NCBI GenBank assembly: GCA_963747535.1 | Contig: CAVVFX010000002.1 | Coordinates: forward strand, 992,001-1,056,000 | Direction: 5' to 3' | Length of the DNA stretch: 64,000 bases | Source: CAVVFX01 sp963747535 | GTDB taxonomy: Bacteria > Acidobacteriota > Terriglobia > Bryobacterales > Bryobacteraceae | Part shown: positions 17,840-27,306 of the stretch, piece by piece | Position numbering within the stretch: position 1 is the first letter of the stretch | How the letters are laid out: each line of letters begins with the position of its first letter | Position numbers and translations under genes: made by a program | Notes under the pieces: generated by a model | What the model was told of the DNA's origin: nothing | The model's input: only the letters and a program-made list of their open reading frames with translations | The model's database searches: none

Positions 17840-18958
17840 TCACCCTTTGCTCTCGGTCTTGCTGTCCGGTTTCGCAGGGTTATCCGGCGCCGGTTTGTTC
17901 TTCATGACTTCCCGGCCCAGGTGCGACACCAGGTGCGCGCCAACGCCGACGGCAGTCAGGCCAGCCAGCGTTTTGCCGATCTTATCCGGAGTCGACTCGA
18001 TGCCCGGCACCGGAATGTCGGTTAGCCGCGAATAGAATGGACCGTTATCCCAGAAGTTCTCTTCGGAGCAGCCGATGCATCCATGGCCGGAACCGATCGG
18101 GAACGACGTGCCGTTGTTCCACTTGACCGTCGAGCACGAATTATATGTCGAGGGGCCCCGGCAGCCCATCTTATAAAGACACCAGCCTTTGCGTGCGCCG
18201 TCGTCGTCCCAACTTTCAACGAACTGCCCCGCATCGAAAAACGCGCGACGGTAGCATTTATCGTGGATCCGTTGTCCGTAAAACATTTTTGGACGGCCTG
18301 CGCGATCGAGTTCCGGCAACTGATCGAAGGTAAGAATGTAAGCCAGTACGCCGGTCATCACCTCGGCGATGGGCGGGCAGCCCGGCACATTGATGATGGG
18401 CTTGCCAGTGATAATCTTCTTCACCGGTTGCGCGCCGGTCGGATTGGGTTTGGCGTTCTGGACACAGCCATGAGAAGCGCAGGAACCCCAGGCGATGATG
18501 GCCTTGGCATCCGCGGCGGTTTCTTTGAGGATTTCCAGGAAGCTTTGCCCGTTGATCATGCAGTAGACGCCGCCGTCCCTGGTCGGCGCGTTGCCTTCTA
18601 CGGCGAGAAGGTATTGTCCTTTGTAATCCTTCATGATCTTTTTGCGGATTTCTTCCACCTGGTCTCCGGCGGCAGCCTGCAGGGTGTCGTCGTAGTCCAG
18701 CGAGATCATATTTAGCACCACGTCCTGGGCGATCGGATGGGAGGACCGGATGAAGCTTTCACTGCAGCAGGTGCACTCCAAGCCGTGAAGCCAGAGAACG
18801 GGGATGCGAGGTTTGGTATCCATGGCTGCCACAACCTTGGGAACCATGTTGGCGCCCAGGCCCATGGCAGCGGTGATGGTTGTGCAGTACTTGAGGAAAG
18901 TCCGACGATCGACTCCATGGTCGCGGAGCAGATCGTAAGTGGATCGGCCAGTCGTCAC
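17840..18958 (-). CDS. hyaA: [NiFe]-hydrogenase small subunit, six-cysteine O2-tolerant type
   Basis: 372 residues with a GTG start; AAAGGAGG lies 5 bases before it. Tat signal DRRTFLKYC at 17-25. Proximal cluster: Cys62, 64, 65, 160, 165 and 194. The two extra ones (Cys64 in ECTCCSES, Cys165 in GSCASHGC) are those that ligate the [4Fe-3S] cluster in E. coli Hyd-1 and Ralstonia MBH and give O2 tolerance. Distal cluster: His232, Cys235, 260, 266. Medial [3Fe-4S]: Cys275, 294, 297. A C-terminal helix (KTLAGLTAVGVGAHLVSHLG) anchors it to the membrane beside HyaC. It is first in the operon. Group 1d is my assignment from the cysteines. Confidence 0.97.
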   Translation of the reverse strand: MTTGRSTYDLLRDHGVDRRTFLKYCTTITAAMGLGANMVPKVVAAMDTKPRIPVLWLHGLECTCCSESFIRSSHPIAQDVVLNMISLDYDDTLQAAAGDQVEEIRKKIMKDYKGQYLLAVEGNAPTRDGGVYCMINGQSFLEILKETAADAKAIIAWGSCASHGCVQNAKPNPTGAQPVKKIITGKPIINVPGCPPIAEVMTGVLAYILTFDQLPELDRAGRPKMFYGQRIHDKCYRRAFFDAGQFVESWDDDGARKGWCLYKMGCRGPSTYNSCSTVKWNNGTSFPIGSGHGCIGCSEENFWDNGPFYSRLTDIPVPGIESTPDKIGKTLAGLTAVGVGAHLVSHLGREVMKNKPAPDNPAKPDSKTESKG

Positions 18959-19024
18959 GAAGCCTCCTTTTCCGCGCTTCTTAAGAAAAGCGCGCGCTTC
19001 GGGGAAATGATGGCGAGGCTCCGT

Positions 19025-19039
19025 GCACGAGTTGAACCA
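19025..19039 (-). promoter_or_regulatory. Possible sigma54 (-24/-12) promoter of the hya-hyp operon
   Basis: On the minus strand it reads TGG-TTCAACTCG-TGC, giving GG and GC dinucleotides exactly 10 bases apart as sigma54 requires, about 70 bases before the hyaA GTG. The bases between match the consensus TGGCACG-N4-TTGC only weakly. It is supported by the sigma54 activator nearby, but such a pattern occurs often by chance. Confidence 0.25.
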
Positions 19040-19311
19040 AACCGGATCCTGGCGTTTGCTTCGAAAAATACTACAGGTATGTTGGGGCTGCTGCGTTTTT
19101 TAACGCAAAGACTGGCGTAGGTGCTTGTTTTCGCGCAGCTAAGGCTGTTTCTGCTGGTGATTCCCATTCGCTCCACGTGTCTAAGTTGCGTAAAATTCGT
19201 TTGGTCGTTTAACATTCGGCGGCTGCTCGTAGGCGGGTCTTGGTGCTTTTTTCGTTCATCGGCATAGAACCGCTCCTTGGAGCATGGAATGAGTACATGG
19301 GTGGAACGGAA

Positions 19312-19361
19312 GGCTGCTCCGCAGCCGGACAGACCACACAAAACGATGGTCTGTCCTACGG
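19312..19361 (+). repeat. Two-hairpin dispersed repeat, copy A
   Basis: Stem 1 GGCTGC-TCC-GCAGCC is followed directly by stem 2, GGACAGACCA / TGGTCTGTCC, around a 10-base loop ending ACGA. Compared with copies D and E, stem 2 has A:T in place of G:C at the third pair, a compensatory change. Confidence 0.85.
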
Positions 19362-19653
19362 ATGATGAGGAAGAAAGGCTATCGTACACGTCGGCTCCTT
19401 TGATTTCAGGTTGACACCTCAGGAGCATCGTTTTGAGGGGACGGGCTCTTATGTGGATGAGTTGAAAGGGTAGAAATTCGTGAAGGTTCAGTTATTCTAA
19501 ACCGGCCAAATTCGGGAAATGACTGGGCCGGCCGTGGCCATCCGACGGGTAGCCTTGTCTTCTGCGGCTCCGGCCGAGCCGCGGAGGAAGCGCAGAGGGT
19601 GCCCCGTCAGCGAGTCCAAGCTTTACGCCGCAGTCCTCTCGTTGTCGGCCATG

Positions 19654-21114
19654 TTAAACGACGTCGATGATCATGAGCGTGATGTCATCCTGCTGGGGAG
19701 AAAGGGAAGCAGCTTGCCAATTGCCGATCTCAGACATCAGTTGAGCCGCAGCATCGACCGGCGAACGCGACCGGCTTTCTTGAATCACTTCTTCCAGTTT
19801 ACAGTCACCAAAGATATCTCCGGCGCTATTCTCAGATTCAACGACTCCATCGGTATAAACCAGAAAACGATCACCCCGGTTGAGTGGCATATGACAGACG
19901 GGGTAGTCGCAGTCCGCCCGGACTCCGAACAGCAGCCCGTTGCTTTCGATTCGTTTCAGATTACTGTCCCGCAAGCGCATCAGCGGCGGGTGTCCCGCAG
20001 CCGAGTACAGGCCTTCAGCTATTTCCATATCGATCCACAAATAGGACGCAGAGACGAACTGGCCGCGCAACTGGCCCGTAAGGATGTGATTCAGCCGCCG
20101 GAGCACCTCTGCCGGGTCATGCGCGCAGGACACCACCGATTGCACCGCTACCTTGATCATCGACGCGATCAGTGCGGCCGGAATCCCATGTCCGGAGACG
20201 TCCGCCACCAGGAAACCAATACGGTGTTCGTCCGCCTGGATGAACTGGTAGAAATCGCCCCCGACGGCAGTCATGGGTTGGTACAACGCGGCAATGCGGA
20301 GGTTCCTGACCTCGGGGATGACGGTCGGGAGGATCGAGGCCTGTATCTGCCGCGCAATCTCTAATTCGTTTTCGATGGATAGCAGGCGCCGTTCGTTGGC
20401 GAAGACTTTCTGTCCGGCAACGTAAGCAAATGAAAAAAGAAAACCTGCGAATATCACGTCGTTGACCCAACTATCGGGAGGCCTGAAACGCAGGACGCCC
20501 GCCAGGTTTATATACAGAGCCTCAAGGGAGAAAACAACCGCGCTGACGGCGAGTATAGGATTGTTGAAAGCCAGGAACCTGGCCGACAGCGCGGGCACTG
20601 CTACGCAAGTGGTTTGAACCAGGATTGCGCAGATCGCAACGAGATTGTTGTAGAGCAGGAGCTTGTTGGGCGAACCGGTGACGATAAACCAACCGATGCC
20701 CACCAGACCGATGGCCAATCCCAGAACAGCCAGTGCCTGCGTGAAGAGTCGAAGTTTGCCGACGGTCAACTCCACCCAGGCAAGCAAGGCGGCCACTACG
20801 AGAAGGTACGTGATCACGTTGATCACGTAAGGAGCGCTGATCTGGAGCCAGCGCGGCATAGCCGCTATGAAGGCGGCCGACTCAAGCAGCAGGCGAGCGC
20901 CGTACATCCCGCTCCAGATCCCGAGCCATATCAGGATGCGCACCTCTGACCGCTGACGGATGGCGGCGATCACGCCGGCAGTCAATCCAAAGAAGAGGAG
21001 AACAGTTCCCAGAATGATGAATGCGAGTTCGCCTCGAAGCCGCAAGAGAATCTGGTCGTTCAGGACATACCTCCGTACTGCCAAAATAGCAGGGCCGAGG
21101 TAGAGTGAACGCAC
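19654..21114 (-). CDS. Membrane-bound PP2C-type (SpoIIE/RsbU) serine phosphatase
   Basis: 486 residues with a GTG start. About seven membrane helices fill residues 25-235, then a short coiled segment (NERRLLSIENELEIARQIQ) and a PP2C/SpoIIE phosphatase domain from about 260. Metal-binding motifs include AVGGDFYQFIQ, LVADVSGHGIPAALIASMIK, YSAAGHPPLMRL, YTDGVVESENSAGDIFG and QQDDITLMIIDV. The family dephosphorylates STAS anti-anti-sigma proteins in partner-switching systems. The membrane part is probably the sensor. No STAS/HPK partner is adjacent; the small STAS-like gene at the left end is the only one in the window. Confidence 0.93.
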   Translation of the reverse strand: MRSLYLGPAILAVRRYVLNDQILLRLRGELAFIILGTVLLFFGLTAGVIAAIRQRSEVRILIWLGIWSGMYGARLLLESAAFIAAMPRWLQISAPYVINVITYLLVVAALLAWVELTVGKLRLFTQALAVLGLAIGLVGIGWFIVTGSPNKLLLYNNLVAICAILVQTTCVAVPALSARFLAFNNPILAVSAVVFSLEALYINLAGVLRFRPPDSWVNDVIFAGFLFSFAYVAGQKVFANERRLLSIENELEIARQIQASILPTVIPEVRNLRIAALYQPMTAVGGDFYQFIQADEHRIGFLVADVSGHGIPAALIASMIKVAVQSVVSCAHDPAEVLRRLNHILTGQLRGQFVSASYLWIDMEIAEGLYSAAGHPPLMRLRDSNLKRIESNGLLFGVRADCDYPVCHMPLNRGDRFLVYTDGVVESENSAGDIFGDCKLEEVIQESRSRSPVDAAAQLMSEIGNWQAASLSPQQDDITLMIIDVV

Positions 21115-21219
21115 GTTCGCCTAATTTGACATGCGGTGGTGCCGCCGGGAGGATGTGCTCCGCATGAGGCATGGGACAGACCGAGGCCTACTCCGTATGG
21201 CGGCGTGCCGCAAAAAAGA

Positions 21220-21267
21220 GGCTGCTCCGCAGCCAGGCAGACCACAAGAGACGATGGTCTGCCCTAC
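21220..21267 (+). repeat. Two-hairpin dispersed repeat, copy B
   Basis: Stem 1 GGCTGC-TCC-GCAGCC, then GGCAGACCA / TGGTCTGCC with loop CAAGAGACGA. It lies 30 bases from copy C, between the phosphatase and the TonB receptor. Confidence 0.85.
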
Positions 21268-21296
21268 AGTTTGGCTGTAACGGCCAGACTCCGGAC

Positions 21297-21345
21297 GGCT
21301 GCTCCGCAGCCAGCAGACCACAAGAGACGATGGTCTGCGCTACGG
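21297..21345 (+). repeat. Two-hairpin dispersed repeat, copy C
   Basis: Same two stems and the same CAAGAGACGA loop as copy B. The outermost pairs of stem 2 are less perfect. It ends 7 bases before the stop of the TonB-dependent receptor gene. Confidence 0.8.
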
Positions 21346-21351
21346 CGCGCT

Positions 21352-24300
21352 TCAGAAGTTCAGGCGCAACTGCATCGTGATGTTGCGAGGACCGTACTGC
21401 GGGCCGGTGGCGCGACCAAAGTTGGGGCTACCGACGGTACCGTTCACCCCGAAATTGGTCCGGTTGAAGGGATTGAATGCGTTGGCCATGTACTGCAGCC
21501 GCATCCTGGATCCATCACCCTTCGGCCACACTGCCAGTTGCTTGATCACTGCGATGTTATCGACTAACACCGGCGGTTGACGGAATTTGCTGTTGTACTG
21601 CGACGAGGTTCCGAACGCGAACTGGGCGGGAACCGAAAAGGCCGCGGCATTGAAGTAGATGCTATTCGGGTTATTGGGATTGAGCGACGTGCGGCTTTGC
21701 CCCGTAAGGACCGGCGCGACGTTTTCATTGCACATCCGGGCATCGGTGAAGAGAACGCCGTTGCCGAGCGTGTCGGCGCAGTTAAGCGCGATCAACGCAC
21801 CACTACGGTATTGATGGGTGTCGGAAACGGTCCAGTTGCCGACGATGGCATTGAGCAGACGACTGCTGTGATTGAGGAAGTGCTGGCCGGTACCGAAAGG
21901 CAGATCGTAAGTGCTCAGGAAATTGAAGACGTTCGGCTGATCGAAAGGCAGATACGATTTCGCCTGGTTCAAGTTGTACATATCCTGCGGGTACACCTGA
22001 GTTTGCGAGAAGATCTGGCGGTAGGTCAACAGACCGAGACTCTTCGACCGGACATACGACGCCATGAATTGCCAGTTGCCGAAACGGCGCTGTACTTTGA
22101 AGGTTGCGGAGTCATACCAGGTTTGTCCCTGGCCGCTGTTGCGGGAGAAGACGTTCTGGAACTGCGGGAAAGGCCGCAACGCTTGCGCGAGCGTGCCGGT
22201 GAAACTGGGATAGGGCGCTTTGAATCCCGCGGCCACTACCGCGGGGGCGGTAATGGGCTGACTGAGCAGCGATCCGAGATAAAGGTAAGACGGATTCACC
22301 TGGTTCAAATCCACGGTGGAATTCAGGCGGTACCCGCGGTTCCCCTGGTAGTCGACATCAATGAGGAATTTATCGATCTCACGCTGAAAGTTGAGGCTGT
22401 AGGTATAGATGCGCGGCGCTTTGCCGAACGTGGGTCCCATGAAATCAACGGCGGTGCCGTTGCCGACGCTGGGGCTGAGATTCGGGGGCGGCTGATAGCC
22501 GGGAGGTTTGGGAAGTCCGCCGTCCCATTGAAACGGAGCATTGAGACCATCGGAAACCTGCGTGAAGGTGTAGTTGGCGCCAGTGGTGCAACCGCAACCG
22601 CCATTGCTGGTGGCTTCGTAGAAGATGCCGAAGCCGCCGCGGAGAACGGTCTTGGGGGTGACCTGATAGGCGAATCCGGCGCGCGGACCGATATCGGTGA
22701 AGTCCATCGGCCAGAACCGGGTCATGCCGGAACGGTTGGGGCCGCTCCCGGCGAAGATGTAGGCGCCGGGATAATTATTAGCCGCCGGGTTGGGCTCTGT
22801 CAGCGAAATGGAGCCCATGATCGGCGCATACCAATTGACTGGAATGTCATAGCGCAGCCCCAGGTTCAAAGTCAGCTTGGGAGTGATTCGCCAGTTGTCC
22901 TGGAAGTAGAAACCGTAATACTGGTAGCGGATGGTTGAAAACTGCACGGGCGTGGCTTCCGCCGTGGCAGAATCCGGCAGGCCGAGCAGGAAACTCGCGA
23001 AGGAGTTACCGGTGGTCCCGGTCGCGCCGGGCATCGCGGTCTCATTGCGTGAGAACAGGTAATTACCATTGGTGCCGGCCAAGTCGTAACCGTAGGTTTC
23101 CAAGCGGCGCATATCCCAGCCCATCTTGAATTCGTGCTTACCCTTGACTACAGTCAACCCTTGGTCGACCTGGGTCGTGTAGTTGTTCTGGCCTCCGTCG
23201 TTCACCTTGCCCTGCTGCATGCCCCAGCCGGTGTAACCGTCAGCTGCGGCGAAGTTGATGACCGGCGTCGCGTCCGAATTTCCGGTGATTCCAGGGAAGC
23301 CCACTTTCGACGCGAAGCCGCTCTGGGCGGGCACGAACCACAATTGCACGGTACGAGAATATCCGTACGTGGAGTGCAATAGAACAGTGGGGGAGATGGT
23401 GTAGTCGGCATTCACGCGGAAGATCCTGGGCTTCTGATACTGGCTGCCCAGCGCGGTTCCGAGCGGACCGTTAAAATCTGAAACACCGGCGGTAAGCTGG
23501 CTGTCGATCGACTGGAAGTACGAAATCCGCAGCTTCTCATTGATGATCTCGTCGATTTTGAAAGCCCAGACGTGATCCGTCACTTGCGACGTATTGACGA
23601 AAGAATGATTGTTGGTCAGCGCGGATCCATTCGGCGGAGGAATGTAGGGAATGATGTTGGCCGAGATTTTGCTAAAGCGGCTGGTGGGGATGATGTTGCC
23701 GGGAAACGGGGAACGGGTTGGATTGGTACCGCTGGTGGTGGTGGCCGGATCATAGATGGCCTGGGGAATCTGGCTGAAGTTCCCTTGCGTTTCGAGCGTG
23801 GTGGGAACCGTATTCACGATGGCGGTCGGCGCGACCGGACGTAAATCGTTGTCGTCGGAGAAGTAGAAAAACGTCTTGTTGCGGCCGTCGTAGACTTTGG
23901 GAATATAAACGGGGCCGCCGATACCACCGCCGGTCTCGTTCAAACGATCCTTGGGCCGGAAGCCCGGGGGGTTAGCGGGATTCTGATTCACGCTCCAGCC
24001 CGCCGCTTCCCAAATCTGGCGCTTCATGCTGTAGACCCAGGTCCCATGAAGATCGTTGGTGCCGGATTTCGTATTGAGGATCTCGATACCGCCGCCGGTT
24101 CGTCCGTATTCGGCGGTGTAGGTTCCGAGCAGCAGCTTGAATTCACTGAACGCTTCCATGGAGGGCGGGTTGAAGACCGTGCCACCGGACTCCGGAATCA
24201 CATTACTGGTGCCATCGATCAACTGTTCACGCGCGCGGCCCGTAGATCCGGCAATGCTGGTCTCCGAACCGTTGTTCACGCCGGGCATGTAACCGAGGAA

Positions 24301-24795
24301 AGCCGAAGGGTTCTGCAGGCCACCGTTCCAGAACGGCAGCGTCTGGTACATTCTCGGCGTCAGCGTCTGACCTTTCTCGCTGGTCTCGGTATCGAGAAGC
24401 GTCTGGGTGGAACTGACCTCGACGCTCTGCTTCACATCGCCGACTTCCAAGGGCAGGTCAAGAGTCTGGCGCTGTGCGATGAACATCTGAATTTCGGTGC
24501 GGACTAACTTTTTGAAGCCGGGCTTTTCCGCGGTGACCGTCCATTGTCCTGGCGGCAGGCTCGCAAACAGATATATGCCGTCATCGTTCGAAACCGTGTG
24601 CAGGGTGATGCCGTCGGCCACGGAGGTCACATCGACGCTGGCTCCCGCTATAGCCGCGTGACCGGGGTCGAGCACGATACCCGACAGAGACCCGTTTTCC
24701 GTTTGCCCGAAGGCAACGGCACAAAAGGCCGCGAGAATCAGGCAATGAATACATAACTTACTTAGATAATCTGGGCGCTGAACAATGGCTGACAT
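21352..24795 (-). CDS. Oar-like TonB-dependent outer-membrane receptor with CarboxypepD_reg domain
   Basis: 1147 residues. Signal peptide ending around AVAFGQ. An Ig-like carboxypeptidase regulatory domain follows at about 35-120 (GSLSGIVLDPGHAAIAGASV), then the plug (LIDGTSNVIPESGGTVFNP) and a long barrel with GGFGIFYEATSNGG and TPKLTLNLGLRYDIPVNW motifs. It ends in aromatic RLNF, as outer-membrane barrels do. This class is hugely expanded in Solibacter-type acidobacteria and is thought to import polymers or large ligands; the substrate is unknown. Solitary, divergent from the PLP-enzyme operon. Confidence 0.93.
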   Translation of the reverse strand: MSAIVQRPDYLSKLCIHCLILAAFCAVAFGQTENGSLSGIVLDPGHAAIAGASVDVTSVADGITLHTVSNDDGIYLFASLPPGQWTVTAEKPGFKKLVRTEIQMFIAQRQTLDLPLEVGDVKQSVEVSSTQTLLDTETSEKGQTLTPRMYQTLPFWNGGLQNPSAFLGYMPGVNNGSETSIAGSTGRAREQLIDGTSNVIPESGGTVFNPPSMEAFSEFKLLLGTYTAEYGRTGGGIEILNTKSGTNDLHGTWVYSMKRQIWEAAGWSVNQNPANPPGFRPKDRLNETGGGIGGPVYIPKVYDGRNKTFFYFSDDNDLRPVAPTAIVNTVPTTLETQGNFSQIPQAIYDPATTTSGTNPTRSPFPGNIIPTSRFSKISANIIPYIPPPNGSALTNNHSFVNTSQVTDHVWAFKIDEIINEKLRISYFQSIDSQLTAGVSDFNGPLGTALGSQYQKPRIFRVNADYTISPTVLLHSTYGYSRTVQLWFVPAQSGFASKVGFPGITGNSDATPVINFAAADGYTGWGMQQGKVNDGGQNNYTTQVDQGLTVVKGKHEFKMGWDMRRLETYGYDLAGTNGNYLFSRNETAMPGATGTTGNSFASFLLGLPDSATAEATPVQFSTIRYQYYGFYFQDNWRITPKLTLNLGLRYDIPVNWYAPIMGSISLTEPNPAANNYPGAYIFAGSGPNRSGMTRFWPMDFTDIGPRAGFAYQVTPKTVLRGGFGIFYEATSNGGCGCTTGANYTFTQVSDGLNAPFQWDGGLPKPPGYQPPPNLSPSVGNGTAVDFMGPTFGKAPRIYTYSLNFQREIDKFLIDVDYQGNRGYRLNSTVDLNQVNPSYLYLGSLLSQPITAPAVVAAGFKAPYPSFTGTLAQALRPFPQFQNVFSRNSGQGQTWYDSATFKVQRRFGNWQFMASYVRSKSLGLLTYRQIFSQTQVYPQDMYNLNQAKSYLPFDQPNVFNFLSTYDLPFGTGQHFLNHSSRLLNAIVGNWTVSDTHQYRSGALIALNCADTLGNGVLFTDARMCNENVAPVLTGQSRTSLNPNNPNSIYFNAAAFSVPAQFAFGTSSQYNSKFRQPPVLVDNIAVIKQLAVWPKGDGSRMRLQYMANAFNPFNRTNFGVNGTVGSPNFGRATGPQYGPRNITMQLRLNF

Positions 24796-24931
24796 GGCGA
24801 GTTCCCTTCGATCGCTACGAGTTATCGAGCAACTATATTCGGTTTACCTCACCCAAGTCAAGCCATATTTTGCGACCCAAAATTGTGAATTCCTGCTTGT
24901 TTTCCGCGTGCGATAGCGATTAACTTGGGTT

Positions 24932-26218
24932 ATGGATCGCCGTCGATTTTTTTCTTCCGCCGTGGGCGCCGTGGCCGCGTTGCAGGCTGATTCAGTCGCC
25001 CGCGCCCAAAAGGCTGCGCAGTCGGTCGCGGGACGTCCGGCTGACCTGGTGGCCCGCGATGAAGACTTCTGGTTCAACATCCGCGAAGCTTTCACGGTCG
25101 ACCGGACGCTGATCAATCTCAACAACGGCGGCGTCTCGCCCGCGCCGCGTATCGTGATGGATACGGAGATTCGTTATCTCGAGATGGAGAATATGAATCC
25201 CACTTATTACATGTGGCGCATCCTCGATCCGGGCATCGAAACCTGCCGACGGCGACTGGCGCGGACATTCGGCTGCGACCCGGAAGAGATTGCGATCACG
25301 CGCAATGCCAGCGAGGCCCTCGAGATCGTACAATTCGGTCTCGACCTGAAAGCGGGAGACGAAGTCATCACCACCAACCAGGATTATCCGCGGATGATTT
25401 CGTCGTGGCAGCAGCGCGAGCGACGCGACGGCATCATTCTCAAGCAGATTAAATTCCCCGTTCCGCCGCCCAGCCTGGATTTTCTCGCCAAGCTTGTCGA
25501 AAACGCGATCACGCCCAAAACCCGAGTCATTCACATCTGCCACATCACCAATCGCACGGGCCAGATTTTCCCGGTCAAGCAAATCTGCCGGATGGGGCGC
25601 GAGCGCGGAATCGAAGTCATCATCGACGGTGCGCACGCTTTCACGCAGTTTCCATTCACGCATGAGGACCTCGATTGCGACTATTACGGCACTTCGCTGC
25701 ATAAATGGCTGCTGGCTCCGATCGGCACGGGAATGCTGTACGTGCGGAAAGCTAAAATCCCAAAGATATGGCCGATGATGGGGGCCGACGAGTCCCTGCA
25801 CAACGATATCCGGAAATTCGAACAGATCGGGACGCATCCAGCGTCGCAGCGAAACGCCATCGCCGAGGCCCTGACTTTTCACGAGAGCATCGGAGCGGAA
25901 CGTAAGGCAGAGCGTTTCCGTTATCTACGCCGCCGCTGGTCCGATCCGCTACGCACACTCGAGGGAGTGAAGATTTTGAACAGCGAGGATCCCGAGCAAT
26001 CGTGCGGCATCGGCTTTATCAGCGTGGATGGCTTCGAAGCCGGTAAGTTGGTCGGCTATCTGTGGAGTAAGTACCGCGTCTGGACAACTTCGTTCGATTC
26101 GCCGGGCGAGTATCAAGGTCTGCGGATCACGCCTAACGTCTACACGACGCTCGAAGAAATCGACACGTTTGTAGAGGCCATGCGGGACGTGATCAAGCGC
26201 GGGGCTATCCCGGCTTGA
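24932..26218 (+). CDS. Tat-exported class V aminotransferase-fold PLP enzyme (CefD/isopenicillin N epimerase-like)
   Basis: 428 residues beginning MDRRRFFSSAVGAVAAL, a Tat signal. Fold-type I PLP enzyme: LNNGGVSPAP at 63-72, phosphate-binding ITRNASEALEIVQ, PLP-pyridine Asp232 in IIDGAHAF, and Schiff-base Lys258 in GTSLHKWLLAP. Closest recognised type is the isopenicillin-N epimerase/cysteine desulfurase-like group. The real reaction in the periplasm is unknown. First gene of a rightward operon; the next gene overlaps its stop. Confidence 0.9.
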   Translation: MDRRRFFSSAVGAVAALQADSVARAQKAAQSVAGRPADLVARDEDFWFNIREAFTVDRTLINLNNGGVSPAPRIVMDTEIRYLEMENMNPTYYMWRILDPGIETCRRRLARTFGCDPEEIAITRNASEALEIVQFGLDLKAGDEVITTNQDYPRMISSWQQRERRDGIILKQIKFPVPPPSLDFLAKLVENAITPKTRVIHICHITNRTGQIFPVKQICRMGRERGIEVIIDGAHAFTQFPFTHEDLDCDYYGTSLHKWLLAPIGTGMLYVRKAKIPKIWPMMGADESLHNDIRKFEQIGTHPASQRNAIAEALTFHESIGAERKAERFRYLRRRWSDPLRTLEGVKILNSEDPEQSCGIGFISVDGFEAGKLVGYLWSKYRVWTTSFDSPGEYQGLRITPNVYTTLEEIDTFVEAMRDVIKRGAIPA

Positions 26219-27306
26219 AACGACGCATCAGAGTATCCGGGATGCTGCACCGGCCAGGCATCGCCTCTCGCGTGACCGCAAGATTAACAGGAAGGTTTGC
26301 CGACTGCTGTCTTGGCAACTGTTCCTTCGCGTGCCTGCTTCTCCTGGTAGCAGTTCCACTCAGCGCCCAAGACACCCTCTACGCCTGTGTAACGAGCACC
26401 AAGGACTATGTAGTCGGCGCCAGGCTGCCGGCCAGCGGCCTATTTCTCAAGACCCCAGCCTCAGACTGGCGGCACGCAGGCTACAACCATCCATTCCTAA
26501 CGGCGATCGACTACGACCCGGCCGATCCCTCAGTCGTTTATCTCGCGGCCGGGAATGCCCTCATCCGCGCCGCCGACCACGGGAACACGTGGAAGTTCCT
26601 CACCGGAAGCGACGTCACCGAACTCCGCGATGTCGCCGTCGACCGCAATGCGCCCGGGACCTTGTACTTCGCGCACAGCCACGGAATCCGTGTCAGCCAT
26701 GATCGAGGCGCGACGTGGCAGGAGATCGGCGGGGGGCTGCACCGCAAATACACCGAGGCTTTGCGCGTTGACCGCCGGCAGGCTGGAGTGCTGATCGCAG
26801 GCGGCGAAGAAGGCATCTTTCGCAGTGAAGATGGCGGTAAGGCGTGGCGCATTGCAGGCGCGGCGGGCTTTCAGATTACGCATATTGAACAATCGCCGCA
26901 CGATGCTTGCGAATGGCTTGCCACCACGCAGATGGGCGGACTCTTCGCGTCCCATGATTGTGCGAAGACGTTCGAGAACGCCGGCCGTATCGGAGTCGGC
27001 AGGCATCTTTACGACGTTGCATTCGATCCTACGGACCCGAAACGCATCGCCGTCGTCGGCTGGGATCCCGGGGTCCTGCTGTCGGAAGACGGAGGCAGGA
27101 GCTGGCAATCGCGCAATGCCGGTCTGCCGCGACTCGAAGTGGTTAGCGTGGTCTTCGACCCGGTAAAATCGGGACGCCTGTACATCGGCGTGAACGAGGA
27201 AGCACTCTATGTTTCCGATGACGGAGGCAGGAGTTGGTCCAAAGACGGACTGGACGGGACTCAAATTAATCGAATGAAATTCGTTCACGAGGGGCCGGGC
27301 AAATGA
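26215..27306 (+). CDS. Secreted Asp-box beta-propeller protein (BNR/YCF48-like)
   Basis: Up to 363 residues. Four or more Asp-box blades are visible: SHDRGATW, SEDGGKAW, SEDGGRSW and SDDGGRSW. The hydrophobic core CSFACLLLLVAVPLSAQ is a signal peptide, so it is exported. The TTG at 26215 overlaps the upstream stop by 4 bases, as at the next junction; an ATG at 26242 is an alternative, and neither has a good ribosome site. No catalytic residues of sialidases were recognised, so a binding or assembly role is more likely. The 3' end overlaps the next gene (ATGA). Confidence 0.75.
   Translation: MKRRIRVSGMLHRPGIASRVTARLTGRFADCCLGNCSFACLLLLVAVPLSAQDTLYACVTSTKDYVVGARLPASGLFLKTPASDWRHAGYNHPFLTAIDYDPADPSVVYLAAGNALIRAADHGNTWKFLTGSDVTELRDVAVDRNAPGTLYFAHSHGIRVSHDRGATWQEIGGGLHRKYTEALRVDRRQAGVLIAGGEEGIFRSEDGGKAWRIAGAAGFQITHIEQSPHDACEWLATTQMGGLFASHDCAKTFENAGRIGVGRHLYDVAFDPTDPKRIAVVGWDPGVLLSEDGGRSWQSRNAGLPRLEVVSVVFDPVKSGRLYIGVNEEALYVSDDGGRSWSKDGLDGTQINRMKFVHEGPGK

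Larger units (their letters stand above)
18959..19653. other. Hydrogenase promoter region and intergenic DNA
   Basis: About 700 bases upstream of hyaA and behind the phosphatase gene. It holds a possible sigma54 promoter (19025-19039), a small hairpin TGCGTT-AAAA-AACGCA near 19095-19110 and one copy of the two-hairpin repeat (19312-19361). No convincing coding frame. Confidence 0.5.

Noticed and set aside
19081..19120. Small hairpin TGCGTT-AAAA-AACGCA as a terminator
   Set aside because: Only a 6-bp AT-rich stem with no U-run, and no gene ends near it; it may be a binding site but there is no support.
21577..22938. 453-codon plus-strand frame
   Set aside because: Antisense to the TonB-dependent receptor; low-complexity translation with no domain.
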